Source of the DNA: Onchidella celtica
Lineage: Eukaryota > Mollusca > Gastropoda > Systellommatophora > Onchidiidae
Direction of reading: 5' to 3'
DNA length: 64,000 bases
NCBI GenBank assembly: GCA_963931925.1
Contig: OZ007582.1
Coordinates: 21,882,224 to 21,946,223 of the forward strand
How positions within the stretch are numbered: the first letter of the stretch is position 1; the number at the start of each line of letters is the position of its first letter. Under the pieces are notes generated by a model. It had not been told where the DNA came from and did no database searches. It saw only the letters and a list, made by a program, of their open reading frames with translations. The translations under genes and the position numbers were made by a program. Shown one piece after another: positions 25,605-38,187 of this stretch.

Positions 25605-25770
25605 TGTATTCTAAAATGAAGAATTGAAAGTCTAGGGAGAACGAAATAAAACATAAAAATGGCCTTGGAACTTACCATGAAAGACGAAATAATAGTCAAA
25701 AATTCATAGGGGCACACTTCTGTGACATCATGTGAAAAAAACAATAAGAGTTAATTGTTTGGTTGTTTTT
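25605..25770. repeat. Dispersed repeat R1, copy 1
   Basis: The run from AAAATGAAGAATTGAAAGTC through GCCTTGGAACTT to TGTGACATCATGTGAAA resembles the interrupted copy at 38815-39385. Family unknown. Confidence 0.5.
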
Positions 25771-25889
25771 GAACAGTGGAACTACGTTGGCTAGCTTTCT
25801 GTAGTTTCTTATATTTTCATTCTCTTCGACTTTATTGTAAAGATTTCTTCTTGTTGACTTGGAGCCTTCTTTTTTTTTTTTTTCTTTTG

Positions 25890-26166
25890 CCACATTTGAA
25901 TTATGAAATTTATAACAGGAAAAAAATGCAAATGTGCTGGCCATATCGGAAGAATGAAAGACAAGAGAAGGACAAAACTTTGCACTGAATGGAGGCCTAG
26001 AAAAGGAAAAAGGACACGAGGACGCCCTGGGAGATGCTGGAGAGATGATAATTGTACAGAAAGGTGGACGGGCCTGGACACGACGGAGAAAAAACACAGA
26101 AGAATGGAAATCATTGGGCTGAGGGAGGGCTACATACCGCACTGGGCGATAAGACCTAACAAGTAA
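25890..26166 (+). pseudogene. LINE ORF2 C-terminal relic, second family
   Basis: The frame reads KCKCAGHIGRMKDKRRTK, TEWRPRKGKRTRGRPGR, WRDDN, ending at a stop at 26166. This is the familiar C-terminal tail of craniate- and mollusc-type LINEs (WAGH-ARM-D-RW, RGRP-RWRDD). It differs from the relic that follows in the same orientation. RT core absent. Confidence 0.7.
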
Positions 26167-26170
26167 AAAA

Positions 26171-26580
26171 AAATTAAATCATGAGGACAGTATGGAAAAC
26201 AAGATAGAGGCAATGGAAATGTGGTTTTTAAGGAGACTCCTAAATATTTCATGGAAGGAAAGGAAATCGAATGAAATGGTGATGAAAGACGCCAACACGG
26301 AGCGATCACTAATAAAAACAATTAGGAGAAGACAATTGCAGTTCATGGGACACCTGAATCGATACAAAGGCCTTGAACACCCTGCTCTAACTGGAAAAAT
26401 AGAGGGCAAAAAAAGCAGAGGTAGACAAAGAATAACATATCCAGAGAGTTTGAACACATGGGCGCGTGGGAAAAATCAGGACAATATAGGCTTTTTGAGA
26501 GCATCCGAGCGGAGGAATGAGTGGCGAACCATGACCGTCAATATCTGTTCAAGATCCGGCACTTGAAGAAGAAGAAGAAG
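26171..26580 (+). pseudogene. LINE ORF2 C-terminal relic with (GAA)n tail
   Basis: The plus-strand frame reads IEAMEMWFLRRLLNISWKE, then LIKTIRRRQLQFMGHLNR, TGKIEGKKSRGRQR and WRTMTVNICS, ending at the TGA at 26564-26566. This is the RT C-terminal region and tail of a CR1/RTE-like LINE. The 3' terminus is a short GAA run (about 26565-26580), as expected for LINE insertion by target-primed reverse transcription. The 5' truncation starts after an A-rich stretch near 26165. Confidence 0.8.
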
Positions 26581-26949
26581 TGAGGCTACATAAACCTGGT
26601 CACACGAACCTGCATTTTTTTTTTTTTATCCAACAAACAAACCAAAAATCCAGCTGTGCTACAATCACGCTCTCGGGTGCGTGGAAAGTGAGAGTAAAGG
26701 ATTGCAACTCCATAATAAACGGTTTTACATTAGGTGATACAAGAATGCCTGTATTCATTCATGGTATGATCTGTTTCAGAGATTATATTTTTCATAAGAG
26801 CTCGGCCTTGAGGCACTGACGTGTGTGTTGACAGGCAAAATCAAACCCTTTGGAGCTTTTTCTGCTACGATTTAAGTTAGGGAATGATTATTTGGGTCAG
26901 GTGACCATATTTCGTTTTGTTTGATTTCTGAAGTTTTGTGGAAAATGCA

Positions 26950-26995
26950 ACAGTTAAGGTTAGAGTTAAATTAAGGGTTAAGGTTAGGATAACGT
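26950..26995. repeat. Degenerate GGTTA-rich patch
   Basis: TTAAGGTTAGAGTT and AAGGGTTAAGGTTAGG resemble degenerate telomere-like or simple GGTTA repeats. Too short to classify. Confidence 0.35.
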
Positions 26996-27442
26996 TTGGC
27001 CCGTCGATCACAGGAACATTTTGGTTTGTTAAAAAGCTGCAGTAACGTTTTGGTAGCGGGATAATTAATCACAAAACATTCTGTTGTGAATACGTTGGCC
27101 ACATTGTGCAGATTGCCTCCTTCACTGGTTGACATCTTTGTTTTTCAGGTCCCTCACCATAAATCTGTTGGTCTCCTGCTTTTGAATGTTGGTCTGTTTC
27201 TTGTTCCTTCTTGTTTGCTTCTTGCTGTTACTTTGGGTATTGATATCCCTTATGTCTTAGCCAGCTGTGAGACAGAGGAGAGGGAGAGGGGCGCGGAAAT
27301 GGGGGGGGGGGGGGGGGAGGCAAAGGAGGCACGTTTTGTCCAAGTGTGCAAAGCACCAAAAGGAGAGAGAGAGAAAGTGAGCGGCAAAGGAGGATAATTC
27401 AAATAGCCGGTAAGAAGTTGAAGCTTTTATAATGAACGAGAG

Positions 27443-27814
27443 CAATGGCTCTTAACGTGAGCGATATCGCCTCCCGCGGAATGACTTTGGGTTCCGGGAG
27501 GGGGGGAAACACACGACAGGGACGACAAGGGAGGGGGGGGGGAGAGAGCAAAAAAAACGTCACGCGAGTAGGTGACAATTTGGGGGACAGCTTTTGCACA
27601 ATCTCTCTGCCATCTTTTGTTTGTTACTTTTACTTTTAAATCGACATTAGTACGTCTATTGCTAGTCTGCTAGGCAAAAGAAAGAAAAATTCCTGCTAAG
27701 AACATGCTGTACAAATTCGTCGACTATTCACCATTACTCGTGCATGGTAGGGGTGATGATAGAAAAGGTGGGGCTACGTGGGGGCTTTTGCCTGAAAAGG
27801 GTTGAGAACCACTG
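27443..27814. mobile_element. hAT MITE (372 bp) with 8-bp target duplication
   Basis: The left end CAATGGCTCTTAACGTGAGC and right end AAAAGGGTTGAGAACCACTG are hAT-type inverted termini. The 8 bases before it (AACGAGAG) and after it (AACTAGAG) match at 7 of 8 positions, as expected for an aged 8-bp target-site duplication. No transposase frame. Confidence 0.72.
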
Positions 27815-28273
27815 AACTAGAGCTTCATGTTTTGAGGGCTGAGAACTTTTGTCCTAGAGGCCTATGATCGGAGGCACCAAATACAGGGAATGAGCTAACT
27901 TTGATGTGATTCAATGCGTCCGTTTCCCTAGGTTTTTCCCGGGCGTGATCGATAATCACCTACACGTTCTTCCACTTTCTACCTCTCCGAATCATTCACC
28001 GATCTTCGCCATTATGCCCCTGCCTGGCCAAGAATCGATACGGAGGGGTAGCTGGAACAATGAGCGCAAATGACTGGAGTCGGTTTGTCCGTGACACATG
28101 AGCGCACTTGTTTTTAAGACCTGTTGAGCACCAACCAACTAACTGGATCACACTGGGGAAACTCCATGTCGTGACGTCAGTATCTAACCAGTCGGCAGTT
28201 CCAACTCGGCTGGTGCGCACCGCGTCCAATGTATTTTCTTGTGTTGTTTTATGTTCAGGTCAGTGCAGGTTTT

Positions 28274-28609
28274 CAGGATCGGATTAAGACCTTTAGAGGC
28301 CCCAAGCAGTTGCAAGATTTTGGTGTCCCCATATGCTGCATTATAATTATGTAATTCAATTTAAAAAAAAAAAAAAGCCTAGTCTTAGACGCCAGAAAAC
28401 ACTTCAGTTTTTTTTTTTTTCATTTATAGTGGGGGGGGGGGGGGGGCTACTCTCTATGAAAACTGGTTCAGCTTCAACATTGAAAACAGATTTTGCACCA
28501 CATGGTCCGATGGTAAATCCTGCAATGAAAATTTTCTGTGGTCCCTCCCTCCCCTTCTCTTGATGCCCTAAGCACCTGCTTCGTTCGCTTAATGGTTAAT
28601 CCAGCCCTG
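28274..28609. mobile_element. hAT-like MITE (about 336 bp)
   Basis: Left end CAGGATCGGATTAAGACC; right end GGTTAATCCAGCCCTG. GAGGCCCCAAGCA on the left mirrors CCCTAAGCACCTGC near the right. The CAGGG-CCGGATTAA terminus is a known hAT-type ending. Internal poly-A, poly-T and poly-G runs are present. Target duplication unclear. Confidence 0.5.
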
Positions 28610-29049
28610 GCAGGACCAAAGTGTCCGCTGTTTTTGACACAAATCATCGATCTATAAAATCCCCCAAATATCACGGGATTTTTGACAAGACATAGAGCCG
28701 CTCATACCGCTCGGATTTGCGTCAAATTTAAAGGTACCCTTCTCTCTCACCGTGCAGAAGGTTCTTTTTTTGGGGTTAAATTTGGAGGCCCCAAATGGTG
28801 GGGAAGTCTTGTTTTTTTACTTTGCTTTGTGTCTCTGATTGATCGCCTCCGGTCCTCCTTTTCACGTACGCATGATCGCGTATGTCATCACCTCCTTTTG
28901 GCCAGACCATTCGCGCTGAGTCGACACGCTTTGGTGCACGCCTACTTTCTAGCCTACTTTCCCTCATTCCCTACAGAACAGACCAACGACTTACCTCGTC
29001 TCCCTGCTGCTTAATTCCTCATGTCATTGGTAAGGACATGAAAAGTGGA

Positions 29050-30740
29050 AAAAAAAGGGAGGGGGGGGGGCTTTGTTGAGAGGGCTAAACCTAACATTTT
29101 GTGCTAATATCTCTCTGTCTGAAGTGGGGCCTTTTGTCAACTCCCGTTTGCAGAACTGGGCATTTACTTAAAACAAAGATACTAGAAGAGATAGGATGAG
29201 ACACTGTCTTCTTCGCACCACTAAAAAAAAAAAGTGCACACAATTTGCGCGCTCATCGAGGGCGGGACCCATGGCGCATAGCATGAAAAGAATGGTTGAC
29301 ATAATGGTCAAGTTACGATGCAAAATTGTGACAGTGCTATATGAGACTAAAAACAAAAGAAAAAATAGCCAGAGTTTTCCCACAGCGACTGATCTTATAT
29401 TTCCACAATAAGTGACGTCAATCAGGGCCTATAGTGATAGCTGAACAGTGAACAAAATTCAATATTTTCCCTATTTGCCATTGTAAAATACGGCACTTTT
29501 CATGACTTCCGCGCGTTTGCCGCTAGGTGGCTTTGCGAAATCTGTGCGAGCCAAAGGCACTAGCTGTCTTATCTTATCAATTTTAATACCTTTGCTGAAA
29601 CTAACTGTTCCAGATTACCGCCATTTCTTGACAAATTTCGTCTCAAATGCTGACGGGGTGCGTAGGGCATTGTCACCCAAGGAGAACGCAATAAGATTTA
29701 TCTACAGGCAAATAAACAAACAAAGACGAAATAAACGCTATGGAACGTGCATATGGAAGCAGATCCGTTATAATCACCAGAAATTAAAAGTAATAAACAG
29801 TTTATCCCGGGCCACGCCGGGGCCACCACTGCTGCTTTTATTGATATTTTGTGACCTTCTGATGCTTGGCACCAGTTGCTGACCGAATCGGAAACAGGAC
29901 ACGCTTCTGAATTTTTATAGAGGGAAGATATGGTACTCAGATCATAAAGCGACCATTAATAGATACATATAACATTGCGTCTGCTTTTCAAATTATGTAC
30001 TTTTTTCGGTTCACTTCATCCTCTCAATGTGACCTCTTCCGGGTTTTAATGCCTTTTATCTGACTGCCTTTGAAGAGCATTTAATTCATTGCACTTTTCC
30101 CTCGCAGGAACAGGTTGGGTAAGCACATTAATGCGCATGGGAGACTGTTTTTGACGAGAGAGAGAGAGAGATGGGGAGAAGTGAGATGGGGAGAGAAAGA
30201 GAGAAGTACACGGAGAGGGGTGGCGGGAGGAAGAGGACGGAGGGGGGGGGGCCCATGCATGTAAATTTTACATCGGTTTTTGAAACAGGGAAGAAAAACC
30301 TATTGCATTGCCTAGGAGGGGCTCAAACTGATGTTAGGCGGCCTTGCCACCGTGACCTTCTACCACAGTCTCACAAGTGTGCAAGTCGGTGGAGTGTGTC
30401 AACTGAAAGTAGGTTAGTAGGTAATACTGACAAGGGTTTTAAAAAAAGCGGTATCTTGTTGTATTGGCTTAATTTGTGCATAATTATGTTAACTCTTCCA
30501 AAACCACTGGCGTACATAATCTTACACCCCAGCTGTTGCCACTAAGCTCCTATTAGATGTGCAGATCTTTCTTTTAGGGCTCTTGTTTTGGCATTTTACA
30601 TTGTGAGCTTTAGACTGACAGTGAAAATAACTGAGAACCCGTATTTTCTGTACTGGCCTTTGTAATCAGAACACGCCCCCCCCCCCCCCCCCCAGCAACG
30701 ATCTTCTTTTAGTTTGTGTACTTTTTTTAAAAAAAATTTA
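29050..30740. other. No recognised gene
   Basis: Plain sequence with a GA-rich patch at 30155-30240 and a poly-C run at 30677-30693. Open frames up to 126 codons have no recognisable domain. Confidence 0.5.
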
Positions 30741-30754
30741 TTTCCAACCTCTGT

Positions 30755-30847
30755 ATGATAATAATCATAGAGATCATTTATATAGCGCCTAATCCAAACG
30801 AGTTTGCTCTAGGCGCTTTACAGAATGTCTTGTTCTCTCGATTTGCA

Positions 30848-30910
<63 letters not shown>

Positions 30911-31025
30911 TTCTCTCTACCTCTCTCGCTCTACCCCTCTCTCTCTCTCTCTACCTCTTTCTCTCTCTCTCTCAGAGCAAATTGTAACGTAGCCTGTTAG
31001 TCGCAGTTCACAACTCACAACTGTA
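30755..31025 (-). repeat. SINE-like dispersed repeat, copy 2, with internal CT tract
   Basis: Inverted copy of 4121-4340: TTTATATAGCGCCTAATCC, AACGAGTTTGCTCTAGGCGC, CT tract, then GAGCAAATTGTAACGTAGCC and CAGTTCACAACTCACAACTG. The ATT tail is replaced here by ATAATAATC at the left end. Confidence 0.72.
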
Positions 31026-31164
31026 TTATAAAGTATTATTACAATATTTGAATATATATATATATAATATAATTATATCTAATGATGAATAATACATTTT
31101 TGTTGCTGGTTGGGGGTGGGCGGGGGAGGGGGGGGTGATAGGGATACATTTTAATCTATTAATT

Positions 31165-31445
31165 TTAATTTTGCCCAGGCAGCGGTCTGTTGGGCCTGCT
31201 CTTTACGATTTCCAGCTGCCAAGGTATCTTCAACGTGCGCAACGTGCACACGAGCCCTCCAATTTTTTTCGTCTTTATCCGAGAAGTCTAAGCCCTCGAT
31301 CCTACTCCCCAACAGGAGCAGGGACACGAAAATATGAGAAAAATCTCAAACTTCCAAGATGCCTGCACTGGCCGGGTTTTGAACCCGGTACCCTTGGCAT
31401 AAGAGACGAGCACCCTGCCTCTAGACCACCTTGTCTTTGTTTCCT
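31165..31445 (-). mobile_element. tRNA-derived SINE, copy 1
   Basis: Read leftward, the head has a tRNA-like region with GTGGTCTAGAGGCAGGGTGC and a B-box-like GGGTTCAAAACCCGG. The body carries TCTTCAACGTGCGCAACGTG on the plus strand. A second copy is at 38995-39262. No functional tRNA fold is proposed. Confidence 0.7.
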
Positions 31446-31949
31446 CCTTCTGTGGGATGAGCTCCATGAAGTACTCTTTCTAACGTGATGTCGTGTTAAA
31501 TGTGACAAATCAAAATCCTATATAGATTTTTTATCTTCTTTTTTTCTGTTGTTGTTGTTGTTGTTGACGTTGTTGTTAAAACAGTATCAGAAATGTCCAT
31601 GTTAATATCTTGGCTGGGGATAAAAGTTGCAGTTTTGACCATAGAAAACAGAAGAAATTTTTTTATATTGACTGGCCGGTTTTTAAAAAATGGCTTGGTG
31701 GGGGAAGGATTAAAGAACACAAAATTGGACTCTTATCTCTATCGTACCATGCCTGGTTCTCTGCGTGTTAGGTAAGTATGTGATTAGCTGATCGATGACC
31801 AGCTGCTGTGATCCGTGTGTTTAAGGGTGGATGGGCAGAATCTTTTTGTAGGCCACATATGATTAGGGTAGAACAATAATCAACTTGCTCGTCTTTGGTG
31901 AAGGTAAAATGTGGCGAGAACAGAAACTTGCAAAGACCGAGGCGGGGGC

Positions 31950-32360
<411 letters not shown>

Positions 32361-32674
32361 ACAAAAGAGGAACCTGGCGCCCTTCTGTATAAAAGTCTCT
32401 AGCATAAGATGACTTGGAAAAGGACAAAGACGACACGAGATGGATTCCACGAAACAGGGCATTTACATAACGTGTCAAAAGGGCCCGGCAGTGCTGTCTT
32501 CCCTGTTGACTGAAAGGCATGCCCAGTGGCGGAGCTGGCACTGGAGCGGGTGGAGGTTTCTTTTCCACTCTTCAAAATAAGCCCTTTCTTGTATTTTTTT
32601 TTTGACTCATCGGTTCCCTAGTGCGACAAAAGTAGATTTTTTTTTTTACTTCGTGGCCTTGGAAGGACAATGTG

Positions 32675-33140
32675 GTTTGATTTTAGGAAGCGCATATCCG
32701 TCTAACATGTTGTACGGATGTGGACAGTGCATATCCGTACAACGCACACAATTCGATGACGTAGAACACACACCGGAATGCTATATTACTGACCTTGTTA
32801 ATTTGCATAGTTTTTAAAAATATGAATCGGCTTAGTAGCAAAACAATCCGACTTCTGCTCGGAGATTGCGTGATCTGCGCTAATAATATACTTGAGTGTA
32901 CGTCGATCACCAATGGCTATCCCAACCCCTTTTCGCCTGATTAGTCAATCTGACTACCGCCCATTGATACAAACTGACTAGACCCTCACGCCCCCAGGTC
33001 CAGCTGACTATTCCATGTGTTGTCACTTTAAATTCTTGAACACCATACCAAGTTTTGTTTCAGCAAACCTTCACCAGTCACGCTTTTGGTAAACATGTTG
33101 TACGGATATGCGCTGTCCATAGCCATACAACATGTTGTAC
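32675..33140. repeat. Region with repeated palindromic ACATGTTGTACGGAT motifs
   Basis: GCGCATATCCGTCTAACATG, TTGTACGGATGTGGACAG and GCATATCCGTACAAC on the left recur as AACATGTTGTACGGATATGC and CATACAACATGTTGTAC near 33090-33140. This suggests a pair of small hairpins or the ends of an element of about 465 bp. Confidence 0.4.
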
Positions 33141-33150
33141 ATTTATACAC

Positions 33151-33275
33151 TTCCTTGATTTTAAATATAAAATAACAGTCAGGTACTTCTTCCTAAACTG
33201 TATCATCCTTGTGTTTTGATTTTAAATACAAAATAACAATTATCTACTTCCTTTAACGCTGTACCTTCAGGATAT
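33151..33275. repeat. Tandem duplication of about 70 bp
   Basis: CTTGATTTTAAATATAAAAT-ACA and CTTCCTAAACTGTATCATCC recur as TTGATTTTAAATACAAAATA and CTTCCTTTAACGCTGTACC. Confidence 0.55.
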
Positions 33276-33664
33276 TTTGAGGTTAAGAATGCAACAAAAA
33301 TGTAGAAAGAATATAGAATTACTTGATATCTGCTGGCGTCTTTTTAATATGTCTCCCTCAACCCGCCACCCCCAACCCCGGCTTTGCCTTTAGAATCTGA
33401 CACGACACCGCCATAATTGTGTTCAGACTTCACGTACCCGGGTCACTTCCGGTCTGTCCGTCTGTGAGGCTTCGGAAAAGGGGAGAGGAGTGGGGGTAGG
33501 AACAATTTCGAGGGGAAGTTAAGTCTCCTTCACAAGGGTATAAATATTCATGCGATTTGAAAGTATTGATCCAGATCTTGCTGTGTATGGATGCGGTTAC
33601 TAGAAGCCTCGACGTGATTTATTTATATACGGAATATAAATTTGGAAATTAACGTGTATATATG

Positions 33665-33885
33665 CAAACGTAGACTGACAGATAGCCAGACAGACAGATA
33701 GACAGACAGACAGACAGACAGACTGACTGACTGACAGACAGACGGACGGGCAGACAGACAGACAGAAAGATAGATAGAAGGACGGACGGACAGACAGAAA
33801 AACAGATGGACGGACGAACGGACGGATAGACAGACAGACGGACGGACGGACATATAGACAAACAGACAGACACACAGACAGTATG
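33665..33885. repeat. GACA/GACG microsatellite
   Basis: GACA and GGAC repeats with ACTG and ATAG variants. Cys-Leu-Ser-Val frames on the minus strand are artefacts. Confidence 0.95.
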
Positions 33886-33984
33886 TCAAGAGTCTAGTTA
33901 AATTAGATGTCACGAGCAGAGTTAAGGTATTTGGGGATCTAACTTGACTGCATATGAGATCCTTAGATTAACAGTCGTTTACAA

Positions 33985-34124
33985 GTGTTGTGCCATTTAT
34001 CAAGCGGTTTCACAGTTCTGATTTATTCTAAATCTTTACCAAAATACCGAAACCTCAAACGTATAACGTCGAATTTCTCAGTTGTGCAAAAAGTGGACTG
34101 GGCCAAACAAGAACTGAGGTCTGT
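33985..34124. mobile_element. TIR element with internal monomers, inverted partial copy C
   Basis: Read on the minus strand it starts with GACCTCAGTTCTTGTTTG and continues CACTTTTTGCACAACTGAG, AGAATAAATCAGAACTGTGA and GCTTGATAAATGG. These are the terminus and one monomer of the family at 7204 and 13900. The far end is not clear. It lies between two GTCT/GACA satellites. Confidence 0.65.
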
Positions 34125-34388
34125 TTGTCTGCCTTTTTCCTTAGAGTCTGTCTGTCTTTTTTTATCAGATTTTTTTTTTTTTTTGGTATAAAGTCTGTCT
34201 CTTTGCCTGTCTCCCTTCTACAGTGTATGTCTGTCTGTTTCTCTTTCCTAAAAGGGTCTGTCAGTTTGTCTCTCTTTTTTCATAGCTCTCTCTCTGTCTC
34301 TTTCCATAAGATGAAGTCTGTCTCTTTATGATAGAAAGGAAAAATATTTTATCTTAACCTGTGATCGTTTCCCGAACTTGCTTACAGC

Positions 34389-37300
34389 CTGTCTGTCTAT
34401 TTATCTGTCCCCCCGTCTGTCTGTTTATCTGTCCTCCTGTCTATTTATCTGTCCTCCTGTCCGTCTGTTTATCTGTCATCCTGTCTATTTATCTGTCCTC
34501 CTGTCTGTCTATTTATCTGTCCTGTCTGTTTATCTGATCTCCTGTCTATTTATGTCCTCCTGTCTGTCTGTTTATCTGTCCTCCTGTCTATTTATCTGTC
34601 CTCCTGTCTGTTTATCTGTCCTCCTGTCTGTCTATTTATCTGTCCTCCTGTCTATTTATCTGTCCTCCTGTCTGTTTATCTGTCCTCCTGTCTATTTATC
34701 TGACCTGTCTATTTATCTGACCTCCTGTCTATTTATCTGACCTGTCTATTTATCTGACCTCCTGTCTATTTATCTGACCTGTCTATTTATCTGACCTCCT
34801 GTCTATTTATCTGACCTGTCTATTTATCTGTCCTCCTGTCTATTTATCTGACCTCCTGTCTATTTATCTGACCTGTCTATTTATCTGTCCTCCTGTCTAT
34901 TTATCTGTCCTCCTGTCTATTTATCTGACCTCCTGTCTATTTATCTGACCTGTCTATTTATCTGTCCTCCTGTCTATTTATCTGGCCTCCTGTCTATTTA
35001 TCTGACCTGTCTATTTATCTGACCTCCTGTCTATTTATCTGACCTCCTGTCTATTTATCTGACCTCCTGTCTATTTATCTGACCTGTCTATTTATCTGAC
35101 CTGTCTATTTATCTGTCCTGTCTATTTATCTGACCTGTCTATTTATCTGACCTGTCTATTTATCTGTCCTCCTGTCTATTTATCTGACCTGTCTATTTAT
35201 CTGACCTGTCTATTTATCTGACCTGTCTATTTATCTGACCTCCTGTCTATTTATCTGTCCTGTCTATTTATCTGTCCTCCTGTCTATTTATCTGACCTGT
35301 CTATTTATCTGTCCTCCTGTCTATTTATCTGACCTCCTGTCTATTTATCTGTCCTGTCTATTTATCTGACCTGTCTATTTATCTGACCTCCTGTCTATTT
35401 ATCTGACCTGTCTATTTATCTGACCTCCTGTCTATTTATCTGACCTGTCTATTTATCTGACCTCCTGTCTATTTATCTGACCTGTCTATTTATCTGACCT
35501 GTCTATTTATCTGACCTCCTGTCTATTTATCTGTCCTCCTGTCTATTTATCTGACCTGTCTATTTATCTGTCCTCCTGTCTATTTATCTGACCTCCTGTC
35601 TATTTATCTGACCTCCTGTCTATTTATCTGTCCTGTCTATTTATCTGTCCTCCTGTCTATTTATCTGACCTGTCTATTTATCTGACCTCCTGTCTATTTA
35701 TCTGACCTGTCTATTTATCTGACCTCCTGTCTATTTATCTGACCTGTCTATTTATCTGTCCTCCTGTCTATTTATCTGACCTCCTGTCTATTTATCTGAC
35801 CTGTCTATTTATCTGTCCTCCTGTCTATTTATCTGACCTCCTGTCTATTTATCTGACCTGTCTATTTATCTGTCCTCCTGTCTATTTATCTGACCTCCTG
35901 TCTATTTATCTGACCTCCTGTCTATTTATCTGACCTGTCTATTTATCTGTCCTCCTGTCTATTTATCTGACCTCCTGTCTATTTATCTGACCTGTCTATT
36001 TATCTGACCTCCTGTCTATTTATCTGACCTCCTGTCTATTTATCTGTCCTCCTGTCTATTTATCTGTCCTCCTGTCTATTTATCTGTCCTCCTGTCTATT
36101 TATCTGACCTCCTGTCTATTTATCTGACCTGTCTATTTATCTGTCCTCCTGTCTATTTATCTGACCTGTCTATTTATCTGACCTCCTGTCTATTTATCTG
36201 ACCTCCTGTCTATTTATCTGTCCTCCTATCTATTTATCTGACCTCCTGTCTATTTATCTGACCTGTCTATTTATCTGTCCTCCTGTCTATTTATCTGACC
36301 TGTCTATTTATCTGTCCTCCTGTCTATTTATCTGACCTCCTGTCTATTTATCTGACCTGTCTATTTATCTGACCTCCTGTCTATTTATCTGACCTCCTGT
36401 CTATTTATCTGACCTCCTGTCTATTTATCTGACCTGTCTATTTATCTGACCTACCGTCTATTTATCTGTCCTCCCGTCTATTTATCTGTCCTCCCGTCTA
36501 TTTATCTGACCTCCTGTCTATTTATCTGACCTCCTGTCTATTTATCTGACCTCCTGTCTATTTATCTGTCCTCCTGTCTATTTATCTGACCTCCTGTCTA
36601 TTTATCTGACCTCCTGTCTATTTATCTGACCTCCTGTCTATTTATCTGACCTCCTGTCTATTTATCTGACCTCCTGTCTATTTATCTGACCTCCTGTCTA
36701 TTTATCTGTCCTCCTGTCTATTTATCTGTCCTCCTGTCTATTTATCTGTCCTCCTGTCTATTTATCTGTCCTCCTGTCTATTTATCTGTCCTCCTGTCTA
36801 TTTATCTGACCTCCTGTCTATTTATCTGACCTCCTGTCTATTTATCTGTCCTCCTGTCTATTTATCTGTCCTCCTGTCTATTTATCTGTCCTCCTGTCTA
36901 TTTATCTGACCTCCTGTCTATTTATCTGTCCTCCTGTCTATTTATCTGTCCTCCTGTCTATTTATCTGTCCTCCTGTCTATTTATCTGTCCTCCTGTCTA
37001 TTTGTCTGACCTCCTGTCTATTTATCTGACCTCCTGTCTATTTATCTGTCCTCCTGTCCGTCTATTTATCTGACCTCCTGTCTATTTATCTGTCCTCCTG
37101 TCCGTCTATTTATCTGACCTCCTGTCTATTTATCTGACCTCCTGTCTATTTATCTGACCTCCTGTCTATTTATCTGTCCTCCTGTCTGTCTATTTATCTG
37201 TCCTCCTGTCCGTCTATTTATCTGACCTCCTGTCCGTCTATTTATCTGACCTCCTGTCTATTTATCTGACCTCCTGTCTATTTATCTGTCCTCCTGTCCG

Positions 37301-37392
37301 TCTATTTATCTGTCCTCCTGTCTGTTTATCTGTCCTCCTGTCTATTTATCTGTCCTCCTGTCCGTCTATTTATCTGTCCTCCTGTCTGTCTG
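34389..37392. repeat. 3-kb minisatellite of 17- and 20-bp units
   Basis: Two unit types alternate: CCTCCTGTCTATTTATCTGA (20 bases) and CCTGTCTATTTATCTGA (17 bases, lacking CTC). A second variation is GAC versus GTC at one site. The left two thirds mix both unit lengths. From about 36440 to 37020 the array is almost purely 20-bp units. The edges degrade into CTGT/CCGT tetranucleotides. About 150 units in all. Confidence 0.97.
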
Positions 37393-38187
37393 TGTGCATG
37401 TCTTCTTTTCATTTTGGTGTTTTGATTTGTAATGTATTTGTTTACATTCTCGTGTGAGAACTCGTGACTTACGTCATGGACAGAAAAAATCAACACCATT
37501 CGACACAAACAACAAATATATTGTGACAGTGGCGTATCTAAGGCATGGCATAAAGGAAGGGGAGGGGGCGCTACTGAGCATTTTCTGTTAACACCAGACA
37601 TGTCATGTTTGGATAGTGGAAAAGAAAAACAGCTTTTCTTCAGATGTCAAGAAAGTGCTGGACCTGATATAACTTCCGTGCAATGCCGTGATTTGTTAAT
37701 TAATTTTTGAGGTGATATTGCGGCAAAGTTGTCTAAAAGATGGGTTTTTCAATTAATGTTGGACGGGGTCCCAATTTCTGTGCTTGCCATAGGTGCCAGT
37801 TGCCGTAGATATGCCCTTGCCATGTAGTCTTTGCTCAGAGATAACAACAAAACAATGTGAGCTATGTTCAGAGATGTATGTAATTACTTCTGTATGTCAC
37901 AACTGTAGTCACGTATTATAATGTATTATGTATATCATCATAAAACAGTATCATAATTTTATAACAAACAATTTACGTGGTACAGTTTTCTCGGGGGGGG
38001 GGGGGGTGCAGTACCAAAGGAAAAACAAAAAATTAGCCACTAAAGTAAGGAAAAAATCGCAGTTAGCAAATAAAAAATACAGGTGAAGAAATAAATGCAC
38101 AAAAAAAGAACTATCTTTATGTTGATGATAAATTATTATAAAACTGCCACTGTTCGCTTGATTATACATCACAAAATGCTCTTTATG

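Noticed and set aside
26950..26995. Interstitial telomere repeat
   Set aside because: Too short and degenerate to separate from simple sequence.
29502..29882. 126-residue plus-strand frame
   Set aside because: No family resemblance; composition like surrounding intergenic DNA.
34389..37392. Possible CRISPR array (short regular units)
   Set aside because: Units are contiguous, with no unique spacers, in eukaryotic DNA; it is a minisatellite.
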